A stretch of 5,467 nt of DNA from contig CAYZRX010000126.1 of assembly GCA_964480945.1 (NCBI GenBank), positions 1 to 5,467 of the forward strand, in the 5' to 3' direction. The notes under the pieces were generated by a model that was not told the DNA's origin, did not search any database, and saw only the letters and a program-made list of their open reading frames with translations. The position numbers were made by a program, and so were the translations under genes. Shown piece after piece: positions 1 through 5,077 of the stretch. Each line of letters begins with the position of its first letter. The first letter of the stretch is position 1. Source of the stretch: VGWB01 sp964480945 (GTDB lineage: Bacteria; Bacteroidota; Ignavibacteria; UBA10030).

Positions 1-209
1 TCGGCGTCGTGGAAGCGATCAAGCTCTCGCACCGGACGATCCTGGCGATCAAGCAGAACCTCTTCTGGGCGTTCATCTACAATGTGGTCGGAATTCCCGT
101 AGCGGCGCTCGGACTGCTCAATCCGATGATCGCGGCGGCAGCGATGGCGATGAGCTCCGTGAGCGTCGTGTCGAACTCCCTGCGCCTGCGGACGTATCGA
201 TTCAAGTGA
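1..209 (+). CDS. copA: Copper-translocating P1B-type ATPase, C-terminal fragment
   Basis: This is the last part of a heavy-metal P-type ATPase that pumps Cu(I) out of the cytoplasm using ATP. The gene is cut by the left edge; the reading frame begins at position 3 and ends at TGA 207-209. The visible 68 residues cover the final two membrane helices. The linker VVEAIKLSHRT leads to NLFWAF and the Tyr-Asn pair of the penultimate helix (codons 78-83). The last helix carries Met-Ser-Ser (codons 150-158) in the context SSVSVVSNSLRLR. In the CopA family Tyr-Asn and Met-Ser are Cu(I)-coordinating membrane residues, so the sequence supports the copper(I) subclass rather than zinc/cadmium pumps. The CPC motif, phosphorylation Asp and metal-binding N-terminal domains lie outside the window. 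The protein ends soon after the last helix, as is usual. No clear terminator follows the stop. Confidence 0.92.
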   Translation, partial: GVVEAIKLSHRTILAIKQNLFWAFIYNVVGIPVAALGLLNPMIAAAAMAMSSVSVVSNSLRLRTYRFK

Positions 210-266
210 TGACCAACCGCGTTCGAGCGTTCCTCTCCCAACAAGTTCACCAATCTGAAAGAGAGT

Positions 267-320
267 CAGTCTGAGCGCAGCGAGTCCCGACGCAGTCGGG
301 GCGAGCGAAGTCGAAGACTG
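267..320. repeat. Palindromic element A
   Basis: The outer arms CAGTCT (267-272) and AGACTG (315-320) are perfect inverted repeats. Inside lies a second perfect hairpin, CCCGAC (286-291), loop GCA (292-294), GTCGGG (295-300). The spacers carry CTGAGCG on the left and GCGAAGTCGAAG on the right. The arrangement resembles short dispersed intergenic palindromes (REP/MITE-like) seen in many FCB-group genomes. Elements B and C share the same plan. Confidence 0.7.
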
Positions 321-336
321 CACAAAGCCAGCTGCT

Positions 337-396
337 CATTGCACCCTTCGACGTCGTCACGACTGGGCAGCGTCGTGACTTTGCTCAGGGTCAATG
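337..396 (-). repeat. Palindromic element B, inverse orientation
   Basis: The outer stem is CATTG (337-341) with CAATG (392-396), then ACCCT (343-347) with AGGGT (387-391), leaving one unpaired C at 342. The inner stem is GTCACGAC (356-363) with GTCGTGAC (372-379) around an 8-base loop. Read on the minus strand it has CTGAGC on the left and GTCGAAG on the right, the same order as element A, so it is an inverted relative of A. Confidence 0.7.
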
Positions 397-439
397 AAAG
401 TTTTGTTTTTCTTGCATTGACTGAAAAGATGGATTCATT

Positions 440-489
440 CTGAGCGAAGGCCAGACGTAGTTCAGTCTGGCCGAAGTCCGGCGAAGTCC
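440..489 (+). repeat. Palindromic element C, incomplete right arm
   Basis: CTGAGCGAA (440-448) is followed by the inner stem GGCCAGAC (449-456), loop GTAGTTCA (457-464), and GTCTGGCC (465-472). The right flank does not return a matching outer arm. Instead CGAAGTCC occurs twice, at 472-479 and 482-489, a 10-base tandem step. The element looks like a diverged or rearranged copy of the design seen in A and B. Confidence 0.6.
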
Positions 490-502
490 CGTTTTTCAGG
501 GA

Positions 503-537
503 TTCCGCTCCTGAGGGGGATTCAGAAAAAAGCGGAA
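503..537. repeat. Hairpin downstream of element C
   Basis: TTCCGCT (503-509) and AGCGGAA (531-537) form a 7-base perfect inverted repeat around a 21-base loop. The loop ends in a run of A. It may be a displaced outer portion of element C or an independent palindrome. It lacks the T-tract expected after a terminator stem on either strand at the right distance. Confidence 0.35.
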
Positions 538-622
538 CCGTCCCTTTGGGAGAAGGGTGCTCCACGACTCAGGCCCTGAAGCCTCAGATTAGTCCCACAT
601 CAGATCTCCCATTCTCTCTTTC

Positions 623-651
623 TTGATTGGAAGCGCTGGTTACTGTATATT
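623..651 (+). promoter_or_regulatory. Possible sigma70-like promoter for the 783 gene
   Basis: TTGATT (623-628) and TATATT (646-651) are separated by exactly 17 bases, matching four of six and five of six consensus positions (TTGACA, TATAAT). A start near 658 would leave a leader of about 125 bases before the ATG at 783. It is the best pair in the region by eye; a Bacteroidia-type promoter (TTTG and TAnnTTTG) is not evident. Confidence 0.35.
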
Positions 652-782
652 AACGGTCAAGCGCCGCCTCCTCTTCAGTAATCAACGAAAGAAAGAAGCA
701 TCGGCAGCGGAGACGAAGCCGCTCTTAACCTCGTGCCAACAGGGGGGCGACGGCGGAACAACTGCAATGGTAGGCCACACAC

Positions 783-1220
783 ATGCAAGAATCGGTTAAC
801 CGGTGGTGGCTCCAGCGGGCGATACTCTTCGGTATCGTGTATCTTGTCATTGGAATTGTATTCGGTGCGCTCGCCAATGTGGCTGCCTCCAATGAGATGC
901 GGGTCATGTGGCGGCTGGCGGTGTGGTTGCTTAGCGCCGTCGCATTCGCGGTTCATATTGGGTACGAACATTTTCGCTTTCATAACTCGCCCCGTTCAAC
1001 CGCGTTGCATGCTTCCTTGGGCGCCGCCATAGGCGCGTTCGCTCTTGCGGCCGCCGCAAACGTTCATGCATTGTGGGCTGGTCAAGGCAACCAGCTCTTA
1101 CTCGCTCTTGCACTCGTTCTGTGGCCCATCATCACTGCAGTGCCAGCGTTTCCGGTGGCGCTAGTCATCGCTGCCGTACTTGCAAGAATGCGACGGAAGA
1201 GCAATTCAAATGGCATGTAG
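783..1220 (+). CDS. Small four-helix integral membrane protein, unknown function
   Basis: I do not recognise this 145-residue protein. Its composition is strongly hydrophobic with four predicted membrane segments at about residues 12-35, 41-62, 76-98 and 103-137. A short His/Phe/Tyr-rich loop (GYEHFRFHN, about 60-68) lies between helices 2 and 3. The C-terminal tail ARMRRKSNSNGM is basic, suggesting by the positive-inside rule a cytoplasmic C-terminus. There is no lipobox and no catalytic motif. The ATG at 783 has only a weak ribosome site, GGTAGG at 769-774 with an 8-base gap, so the start is probable, not certain. The gene stands alone between the palindrome region and the VWA gene. The hydrophobic pattern and charged tail argue that this frame, not the overlapping ones at 733-1032 or on the minus strand, is the real one. 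Confidence 0.7.
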   Translation: MQESVNRWWLQRAILFGIVYLVIGIVFGALANVAASNEMRVMWRLAVWLLSAVAFAVHIGYEHFRFHNSPRSTALHASLGAAIGAFALAAAANVHALWAGQGNQLLLALALVLWPIITAVPAFPVALVIAAVLARMRRKSNSNGM

Positions 1221-1337
1221 TGTGAGGACGGACCAATTGCTCAACTTGGCGCCGCGGTTGAACACGGCTGGGTGAAGGTGAATCAACAGCTGGGCGGCCT
1301 GCGAACTTCGTTTTGTTTCTTAAAGGGAGGTCACGTC
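1221..1337. other. 117-base gap before the VWA gene
   Basis: TCAAC (1241-1245) and GTTGA (1257-1261) form a small inverted repeat around an 11-base GC-rich loop containing GGCGCC. It sits 20 bases past the stop of the membrane protein and could be a weak transcript-end hairpin, though no T-tract follows. No convincing promoter pair is visible. Confidence 0.3.
1325..1330 (+). promoter_or_regulatory. Ribosome binding site fixing the VWA start
   Basis: GGGAGG lies 7 bases before ATG 1338. It decides the start in favour of 1338 over the in-frame GTG at 1272, because translation from 1338 begins directly with a signal peptide while the extra 22 residues would precede it. Confidence 0.85.
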
Positions 1338-3167
1338 ATGATACGGTATCTCTGTCTCATCGCCCTTCTCATACCAATTGACCTTTTCGGTCAGTTGGGC
1401 ACAATCCGAGGACATGTCACTGATATAGAGACGAACGAGCCTCTCATCGGAGCAAACGTCATTCTTGAGAATTCAACCTTTGGCACGTCGTCCGACACAG
1501 ATGGTTTGTTTCTCATTCGATCAGTCCCGCCAGGCACGTATGTGCTGAAGGCTTCGTACATCGGATATCAGCCCTTGACTGTCCGAGATGTGCGTGTCAA
1601 AGCTGGCGATACCACAAAAGTTGATCTCCGACTACGAGCTACAACTGTGCAGATACAGGAGCTCGCAATAGTAGCAGGCCAACCTGGAATGCAGATGAGC
1701 AGATCGGCGTCCGGTCGGATTTCCCGTGCACAGCGTCAGCCAAACACCGAAGAATACGACCGGATTCAGGATAACGAGTTCTTGGACGTTCGCTCTAATC
1801 CTCTTTCGACGTTTTCCATCGATGTCGATGTCGCTTCCTACACAAATATCCGTCGGTTCATCCAAAGTGGTTACCTCCCACCGCCGGATGCCGTGAGAAT
1901 TGAGGAGTTGCTCAACTACTTCTCCTACGACTATTCGCAACCGAAATCTGAGACCCCCTTCTCCGTTACAACGCAGTTATCCAGCGCTCCCTGGAGTCCA
2001 ACGCACAAACTGCTCCTGATTGGACTTCAAGGCAAGAAAATGTCAACAGACAAATTGCCCCCCAGCAATCTGGTTTTTCTCATTGATGTCTCAGGATCGA
2101 TGCAACCGCCTAACAAATTGCCTCTTGTCCAGGCATCGCTCGGGTTGCTTGTGGAACAACTTCGCCCCATCGACGTGGTTTCGATCGTAGTCTATGCAGG
2201 TAGCGCCGGTCTTGTTCTCCCACCAACGTACGGGAACGAGAAATCCAAGATCTTGGAAGCGATCGAGGGGCTCTCCGCCGGCGGAAGCACGGCTGGTGGT
2301 GAAGGGATCCTCCTGGCCTATCGCATCGCTCACGAAAACTTTCTGCCAACCGGGAACAACCGAATTGTATGGGCGACTGACGGCGACTTCAATGTTGGAG
2401 TATCAAGTACATCCGAGCTCGTACGATTGGTGGAAGAAAAACGGAAAGAAGGTGTGTACCTCTCCGTCCTCGGCTTTGGGATGGGGAATCTCAAAGATTC
2501 CCGTATGGAGCAGCTCGCAGACAAAGGAAACGGCAACTACGCGTACATCGACAATTTCACGGAGGCACGGCGCGTTCTCGTCAGTCAAATGGCGGGGACA
2601 TTGTTCACCATCGCAAAGGATGTTAAGATTCAGATAGAATTCAATCCCCTCCGCGTTCAAGCCTATCGCCTCATAGGATATGAGAACCGCCTTTTGAGCA
2701 AAGAGGATTTCAACAATGACATCAAGGACGCTGGCGAACTGGGTTCAGGGCACAGTGTGACGGCTTTATATGAGCTCGTTCCCCCAGGTGTCAGGATGAA
2801 CATTCCAAGAAGCGACTCGCTCAAGTATCAGACCACCGTTGTGACTGCATCCGCAATGAGTTCACGAGAACTTCTGACAATCAAGCTCCGGTACAAACCG
2901 CCTTCAGACACAACCAGCAAATTGCTGAGTCAGACCGTGATGGATAGTTCGGTTTCACTTACTCAGACCTCTGCAGATTTTCGGTTCGCCTCAGCCGTCG
3001 CCGAGTTTGCGATGATCCTTCGAGATTCGCCATTCAAAGGCGATGCGAGCTTTGACGCGCTCATCGAACGAGCGAGGCAGTCACTCGGCCGAGATCCCGA
3101 GGGGTATAGGTCTGAATTCGTCCGGTTGGCCACGTCTGCGAAGGCACTGATGGTGCACGCAAGATGA
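1338..3167 (+). CDS. Secreted YfbK-type von Willebrand factor A protein with N-terminal CarboxypepD_reg domain
   Basis: Exported 609-residue protein. A signal peptide (MIRYLCLIALLIPIDLFG) is followed by a carboxypeptidase-regulatory-like beta sandwich at about residues 21-110 (GTIRGHVTD, EPLIGANV, DTDGLFLI, PPGTYVLKASYIGY). A low-complexity linker leads to the vWF_A N-terminal region at about 138-205, with STFSIDVDVASYTNIRRF. The VWA domain, about 244-420, has a complete MIDAS metal site: D250-V-S252-G-S254, T318 and D348 in TDGD. The rest, to about 605, matches the C-terminal YfbK/DUF3520 region and ends in the typical GYRSEFVRLATSAKAL. E. coli YfbK is a lipoprotein; here no lipobox cysteine follows the signal helix, so the mature protein is probably periplasmic or surface-exposed. 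Known VWA domains bind ligands through the metal ion; the ligand here is unknown. The stop codon lies inside an inverted repeat described separately. Confidence 0.95.
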   Translation: MIRYLCLIALLIPIDLFGQLGTIRGHVTDIETNEPLIGANVILENSTFGTSSDTDGLFLIRSVPPGTYVLKASYIGYQPLTVRDVRVKAGDTTKVDLRLRATTVQIQELAIVAGQPGMQMSRSASGRISRAQRQPNTEEYDRIQDNEFLDVRSNPLSTFSIDVDVASYTNIRRFIQSGYLPPPDAVRIEELLNYFSYDYSQPKSETPFSVTTQLSSAPWSPTHKLLLIGLQGKKMSTDKLPPSNLVFLIDVSGSMQPPNKLPLVQASLGLLVEQLRPIDVVSIVVYAGSAGLVLPPTYGNEKSKILEAIEGLSAGGSTAGGEGILLAYRIAHENFLPTGNNRIVWATDGDFNVGVSSTSELVRLVEEKRKEGVYLSVLGFGMGNLKDSRMEQLADKGNGNYAYIDNFTEARRVLVSQMAGTLFTIAKDVKIQIEFNPLRVQAYRLIGYENRLLSKEDFNNDIKDAGELGSGHSVTALYELVPPGVRMNIPRSDSLKYQTTVVTASAMSSRELLTIKLRYKPPSDTTSKLLSQTVMDSSVSLTQTSADFRFASAVAEFAMILRDSPFKGDASFDALIERARQSLGRDPEGYRSEFVRLATSAKALMVHAR

Positions 3168-3202
3168 TATCCTCACCGAGTGGCATCTTGCTTCGCAGGC
3201 CA
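3127..3202 (+). other. Predicted three-way-junction RNA fold across the VWA stop codon
   Basis: Nested complements: TGGCC (3127-3131) with GGCCA (3198-3202); TGCGAA (3137-3142) with TTCGCA (3192-3197); GCAAGATG (3159-3166) with CATCTTGC (3184-3191). A side hairpin GCAC-TGATG-GTGC sits at 3144-3156 and a small CAC-CGA-GTG apical hairpin at 3174-3182. The 3' strand is 19 continuous paired bases. The TGA stop at 3165-3167 is mostly within the 8-base stem. No T-run follows, so it is not a textbook terminator. It could protect the 3' end of the mRNA or reduce read-through. Confidence 0.5.
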
Positions 3203-3297
3203 TCTCACTACTCGCCCAAGTTGTCGGCGCGCCGGAATGTTGCAGTAGAGCTCGCGTCCCTGAGGTGCGGTAGAATACGGATTTGAACAATTCAACT

Positions 3298-3304
3298 AAG
3301 GAGG
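3298..3304 (+). promoter_or_regulatory. Strong ribosome binding site of the M23 gene
   Basis: AAGGAGG ends 4 bases before ATG 3309 and fixes the start. Just upstream is TTGAA-CAA-TTCAA (3283-3295), a short inverted repeat that could be an operator or chance. No clear promoter pair was found, although TAGAAT at 3271-3276 resembles a -10 box. Confidence 0.8.
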
Positions 3305-3308
3305 TCGT

Positions 3309-3758
3309 ATGAAAATCACATCCATTATCCTCCTCTCCGTCGTCCTGTTTTCCTTCGGGAGCGCACAAGAGGGCTTCATCTGCCCGGTGAAGAACTACAA
3401 GACTGTTTCCAAGCAATTTGGGAAAGTGATCCACCCGGTGCTGAACGTTTCGATGCAACACGAGGGCATCGACTTCGACGTTCCCGTCGGAACTCCTGTT
3501 CTGGCGGCATCGGCAGGCAAGGTCATCGAAGCCGAAACGATCGCAGGCTATGGAACAGTCGTGAAGATCCAGCACGCTCGTAGGATCCAGACCTTCTACG
3601 CGCACTTGTCAAAGCTCGCTGTCAAGAAAGGTCAGACCGTTCAGCGCGGACAAGTCATCGCGTATTCAGGCAGATCTGGCCTCTCCTCCGGACCACATCT
3701 CCATTACGAAGTGATCGTGAAGGGTCAGCCGGTTGATCCGAGTGGCTATATTCACTAA
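3309..3758 (+). CDS. Secreted M23-family (LytM-type) zinc metallopeptidase
   Basis: A 149-residue exported peptidase of the kind that cuts peptide cross-links in peptidoglycan. The signal peptide is MKITSIILLSVVLFSFGSA, with likely cleavage after A19. The catalytic fold starts at once: HPV at 42-44, zinc ligands H51 and D55 in HEGID, then H99 in YAHL, and H130 and H132 in GPHLHYE. By family knowledge H51, D55 and H132 hold zinc, while H99 and H130 act in catalysis. All five are present, so the enzyme should be active rather than a degenerate EnvC/NlpD-like activator. It lacks LysM, coiled-coil or SH3 domains, so the mature protein is essentially one bare catalytic domain of about 130 residues, shorter than most family members. 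It starts 141 bases after the VWA gene and ends 36 bases before the lipoprotein start, suggesting co-transcription with the latter. Confidence 0.95.
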   Translation: MKITSIILLSVVLFSFGSAQEGFICPVKNYKTVSKQFGKVIHPVLNVSMQHEGIDFDVPVGTPVLAASAGKVIEAETIAGYGTVVKIQHARRIQTFYAHLSKLAVKKGQTVQRGQVIAYSGRSGLSSGPHLHYEVIVKGQPVDPSGYIH

Positions 3759-3794
3759 CGAGGAGTGCTGACGGCTAACCGGTCGATCAGGATA

Positions 3795-4847
3795 ATGAAG
3801 TCGATCGTACCCATAATGCTTGTGTGCTTGATCAGCTGCGATACAGGTATTGCACCTCTCCACCAACTCTATCCAACAATTTCGACCAGTGACTACGATG
3901 ATGTGGATGTTCAATTCGTGACCTTCGATCGCGTCCGAGTAACTCACAAGAATGGCTCTGATTTGAAGAGTTCCGAAATCGTGGAGATTGCACTGGGCAA
4001 GAAGGATTCCTCAGGATTCCACGAGCTCTTTTCGACCGGATCCTATGACCCTCAATCAAAGATTGCGTATTTCCACTTTGATTTCTCGCCTATCCTCGAT
4101 TCGACAGCGATCGAGACCCCACTTACGATCCGATACTCTCTTCACGACTCGAGCATTATCGACTACGACTTTGTTGTTCGTCAATACCAGTTCCCTTACA
4201 AGAACACCCAGGTTTTGATTACTGACTCGGTGATGGGCGGCTATAGCTATTTTCAAGACATCGCCAGAATTGGCAACAAGTTCTATTTTCATGAACTCGG
4301 CGCTGGCGGGCTTCGTGAATACGATTTGACCACTCAAACCACAAAAACTCTCCTTCAATATCCCGGCGGAGATCATATTGCGGCCGATTCAATCTTTGTC
4401 TTTTGTGACATTGGCCACCATTCAGTTGCGCGATATAACCTTTTGACGAAGAGCATCGACCTATGGCTGCCGCCATTCCCAGAAGGTAGCCTCGCAGGAT
4501 TGGACACTTACGACAAGTTGCTCTATGTTCTCGTCCGTGTGCCAACGACGTCGTTGAAAACGTACACGTATGATGGCGTTCAGCTTGATTCGATCGCCCT
4601 CCCGAGTCCGGGGTATTACATGACAATCTCGAACAACATCCTCTATTCAGTACAAGGCGGGCCATCGGACCAACTTGGACGATTCGACCTCCAGACGCGT
4701 ACAGTCCTGCCAAACCTTAAAGCGCCAGCTCGACATAATGACGGAATAAAAGCCTACCAAGGATTGCTGTATTTCTGCAACTATGAAAAGAAGCTCGTCG
4801 GCTATGTGGCTCTTTCTGATCTAGAGGAGGTATCGCTTGACAAGTAA
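3795..4847 (+). CDS. Lipoprotein with five beta-propeller-like repeats, unknown function
   Basis: 350 residues from ATG 3795. The signal peptide MKSIVPIMLVCLISC ends in a lipobox, L-I-S-C15, so the protein should be lipid-anchored at C15. A beta-rich region at about 25-133 may be an immunoglobulin-like sandwich. Then five repeats follow, each with a hydrophobic strand of the form xLYF and later a strand like LxxYDLxTxxV. They begin near residues 160 (NKFYF, REYDLTTQ), 196 (DSIFVF, ARYNLLTK), 240 (KLLYVL, KTYTYDG), 280 (NILYSV, GRFDLQTR) and 322 (GLLYFC, VGYVALSD). Spacing of 36-44 residues fits propeller blades (NHL/YVTN-like), but I do not recognise a family. An in-frame GTG at 3765 would add ten residues; GAGG (3760-3763) is too close to serve it, and only a weak AGG precedes 3795, so the start is by signal-peptide logic. 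Probably in one transcript with the M23 gene. Confidence 0.85.
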   Translation: MKSIVPIMLVCLISCDTGIAPLHQLYPTISTSDYDDVDVQFVTFDRVRVTHKNGSDLKSSEIVEIALGKKDSSGFHELFSTGSYDPQSKIAYFHFDFSPILDSTAIETPLTIRYSLHDSSIIDYDFVVRQYQFPYKNTQVLITDSVMGGYSYFQDIARIGNKFYFHELGAGGLREYDLTTQTTKTLLQYPGGDHIAADSIFVFCDIGHHSVARYNLLTKSIDLWLPPFPEGSLAGLDTYDKLLYVLVRVPTTSLKTYTYDGVQLDSIALPSPGYYMTISNNILYSVQGGPSDQLGRFDLQTRTVLPNLKAPARHNDGIKAYQGLLYFCNYEKKLVGYVALSDLEEVSLDK

Positions 4848-4908
4848 CCTGACGCCGCCCCGAGCCGCGCGGATCGGAAAGTGAAGTATTCAAGAAAGAT
4901 TCCTGCGG

Positions 4909-4920
4909 TGTTCGTGAACA
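4909..4920. promoter_or_regulatory. Operator-like palindrome
   Basis: TGTTC and GAACA flank a central GT, giving a 12-base inverted repeat symmetrical at ten positions. Its size suits a dimeric DNA-binding regulator. It lies about 160 bases before the DUF169 start; whether it controls that gene is unknown, and chance occurrence is possible. Confidence 0.25.
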
Positions 4921-5062
4921 ACGGAGTAAGCTCGACCCCAACCTCAGCTTACAACGGGTGCCGCAGCTTATTTATCCGCCGCGCGTTTTGGCGGAGCTCC
5001 AGTCGTTATGCGGCCACGCAATTCGAAGAAGATATTTCAGCATTCCCATCCCAAAGTGAAAC

Positions 5063-5069
5063 AAGGAGG
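5063..5069 (+). promoter_or_regulatory. Ribosome binding site fixing the DUF169 start
   Basis: AAGGAGG is 8 bases before ATG 5078. The earlier in-frame ATG at 5072 is only 2 bases away, too close for initiation, so 5078 is preferred. Confidence 0.85.
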
Positions 5070-5077
5070 TAATGGCA

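Larger units (their letters stand above)
210..782. other. 573-base intergenic region with palindromic elements
   Basis: No reading frame here looks like a gene. The stretch holds three palindromic elements (267-320, 337-396, about 440-489), a further hairpin (503-537), and a possible promoter (623-651) for the small membrane protein at 783. A 99-codon open frame on the minus strand (266-565) is produced by the palindromes themselves and is not a convincing protein. Between about 652 and 768 I see nothing recognisable. Confidence 0.7.
4848..5077 (+). other. Structured 230-base leader before the DUF169 gene
   Basis: No convincing gene, but several inverted repeats. TGTTC-GT-GAACA (4909-4920) is a near-perfect operator-like palindrome. 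GTAAGCT (4926-4932) pairs with AGCTTAC (4946-4952), and AGCTTA recurs at 4965-4970, so two alternative pairings exist. TCCGCC (4975-4980) pairs with GGCGGA (4990-4995). A 63-codon open frame starting at GTG 4881 and ending at 5072 is rich in Ser and Arg and looks accidental. I cannot match the region to a known riboswitch class, and I see no good promoter pair. Confidence 0.5.

Noticed and set aside
266..565. 99-codon open frame on the minus strand
   Set aside because: It spans the palindromic elements, has no recognisable domain, and its openness follows from the repeat composition.
1239..1263. attC-like pair GCTCAAC and GTTGAAC suggesting an integron cassette end
   Set aside because: Both fit the RYYYAAC and GTTRRRY patterns but span only 25 bases, far below a real attC site (about 55-140), and no internal L boxes or integrase are visible.
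1272..1337. Upstream GTG start for the VWA protein
   Set aside because: It would place 22 residues ahead of the signal peptide, has no good ribosome site, and GGGAGG is correctly placed for ATG 1338.
3159..3191. Rho-independent terminator after the VWA gene
   Set aside because: The 8-base stem is good, but the following bases TTCGCAGGCC contain no T-tract.
3081..3605. 174-codon open frame on the minus strand
   Set aside because: It is antisense to the VWA end and the M23 gene, both well supported by motifs and ribosome sites, and has no recognisable domain.
3765..3794. GTG start for the lipoprotein
   Set aside because: GAGG is only one base away from it, and the extra ten residues lengthen the region before an already complete lipoprotein signal that starts at ATG 3795.
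4837..4842. Perfect -35 box TTGACA for a DUF169 promoter
   Set aside because: No -10-like hexamer occurs 15-19 bases downstream; that stretch is GC-rich.
4881..5072. 63-residue protein starting at GTG
   Set aside because: No ribosome site before it, Ser/Arg-rich composition with no motif, and it covers the inverted repeats of the leader.
5072..5077. ATG 5072 as the DUF169 start
   Set aside because: Only 2 bases separate it from AAGGAGG, whereas ATG 5078 has an 8-base gap.
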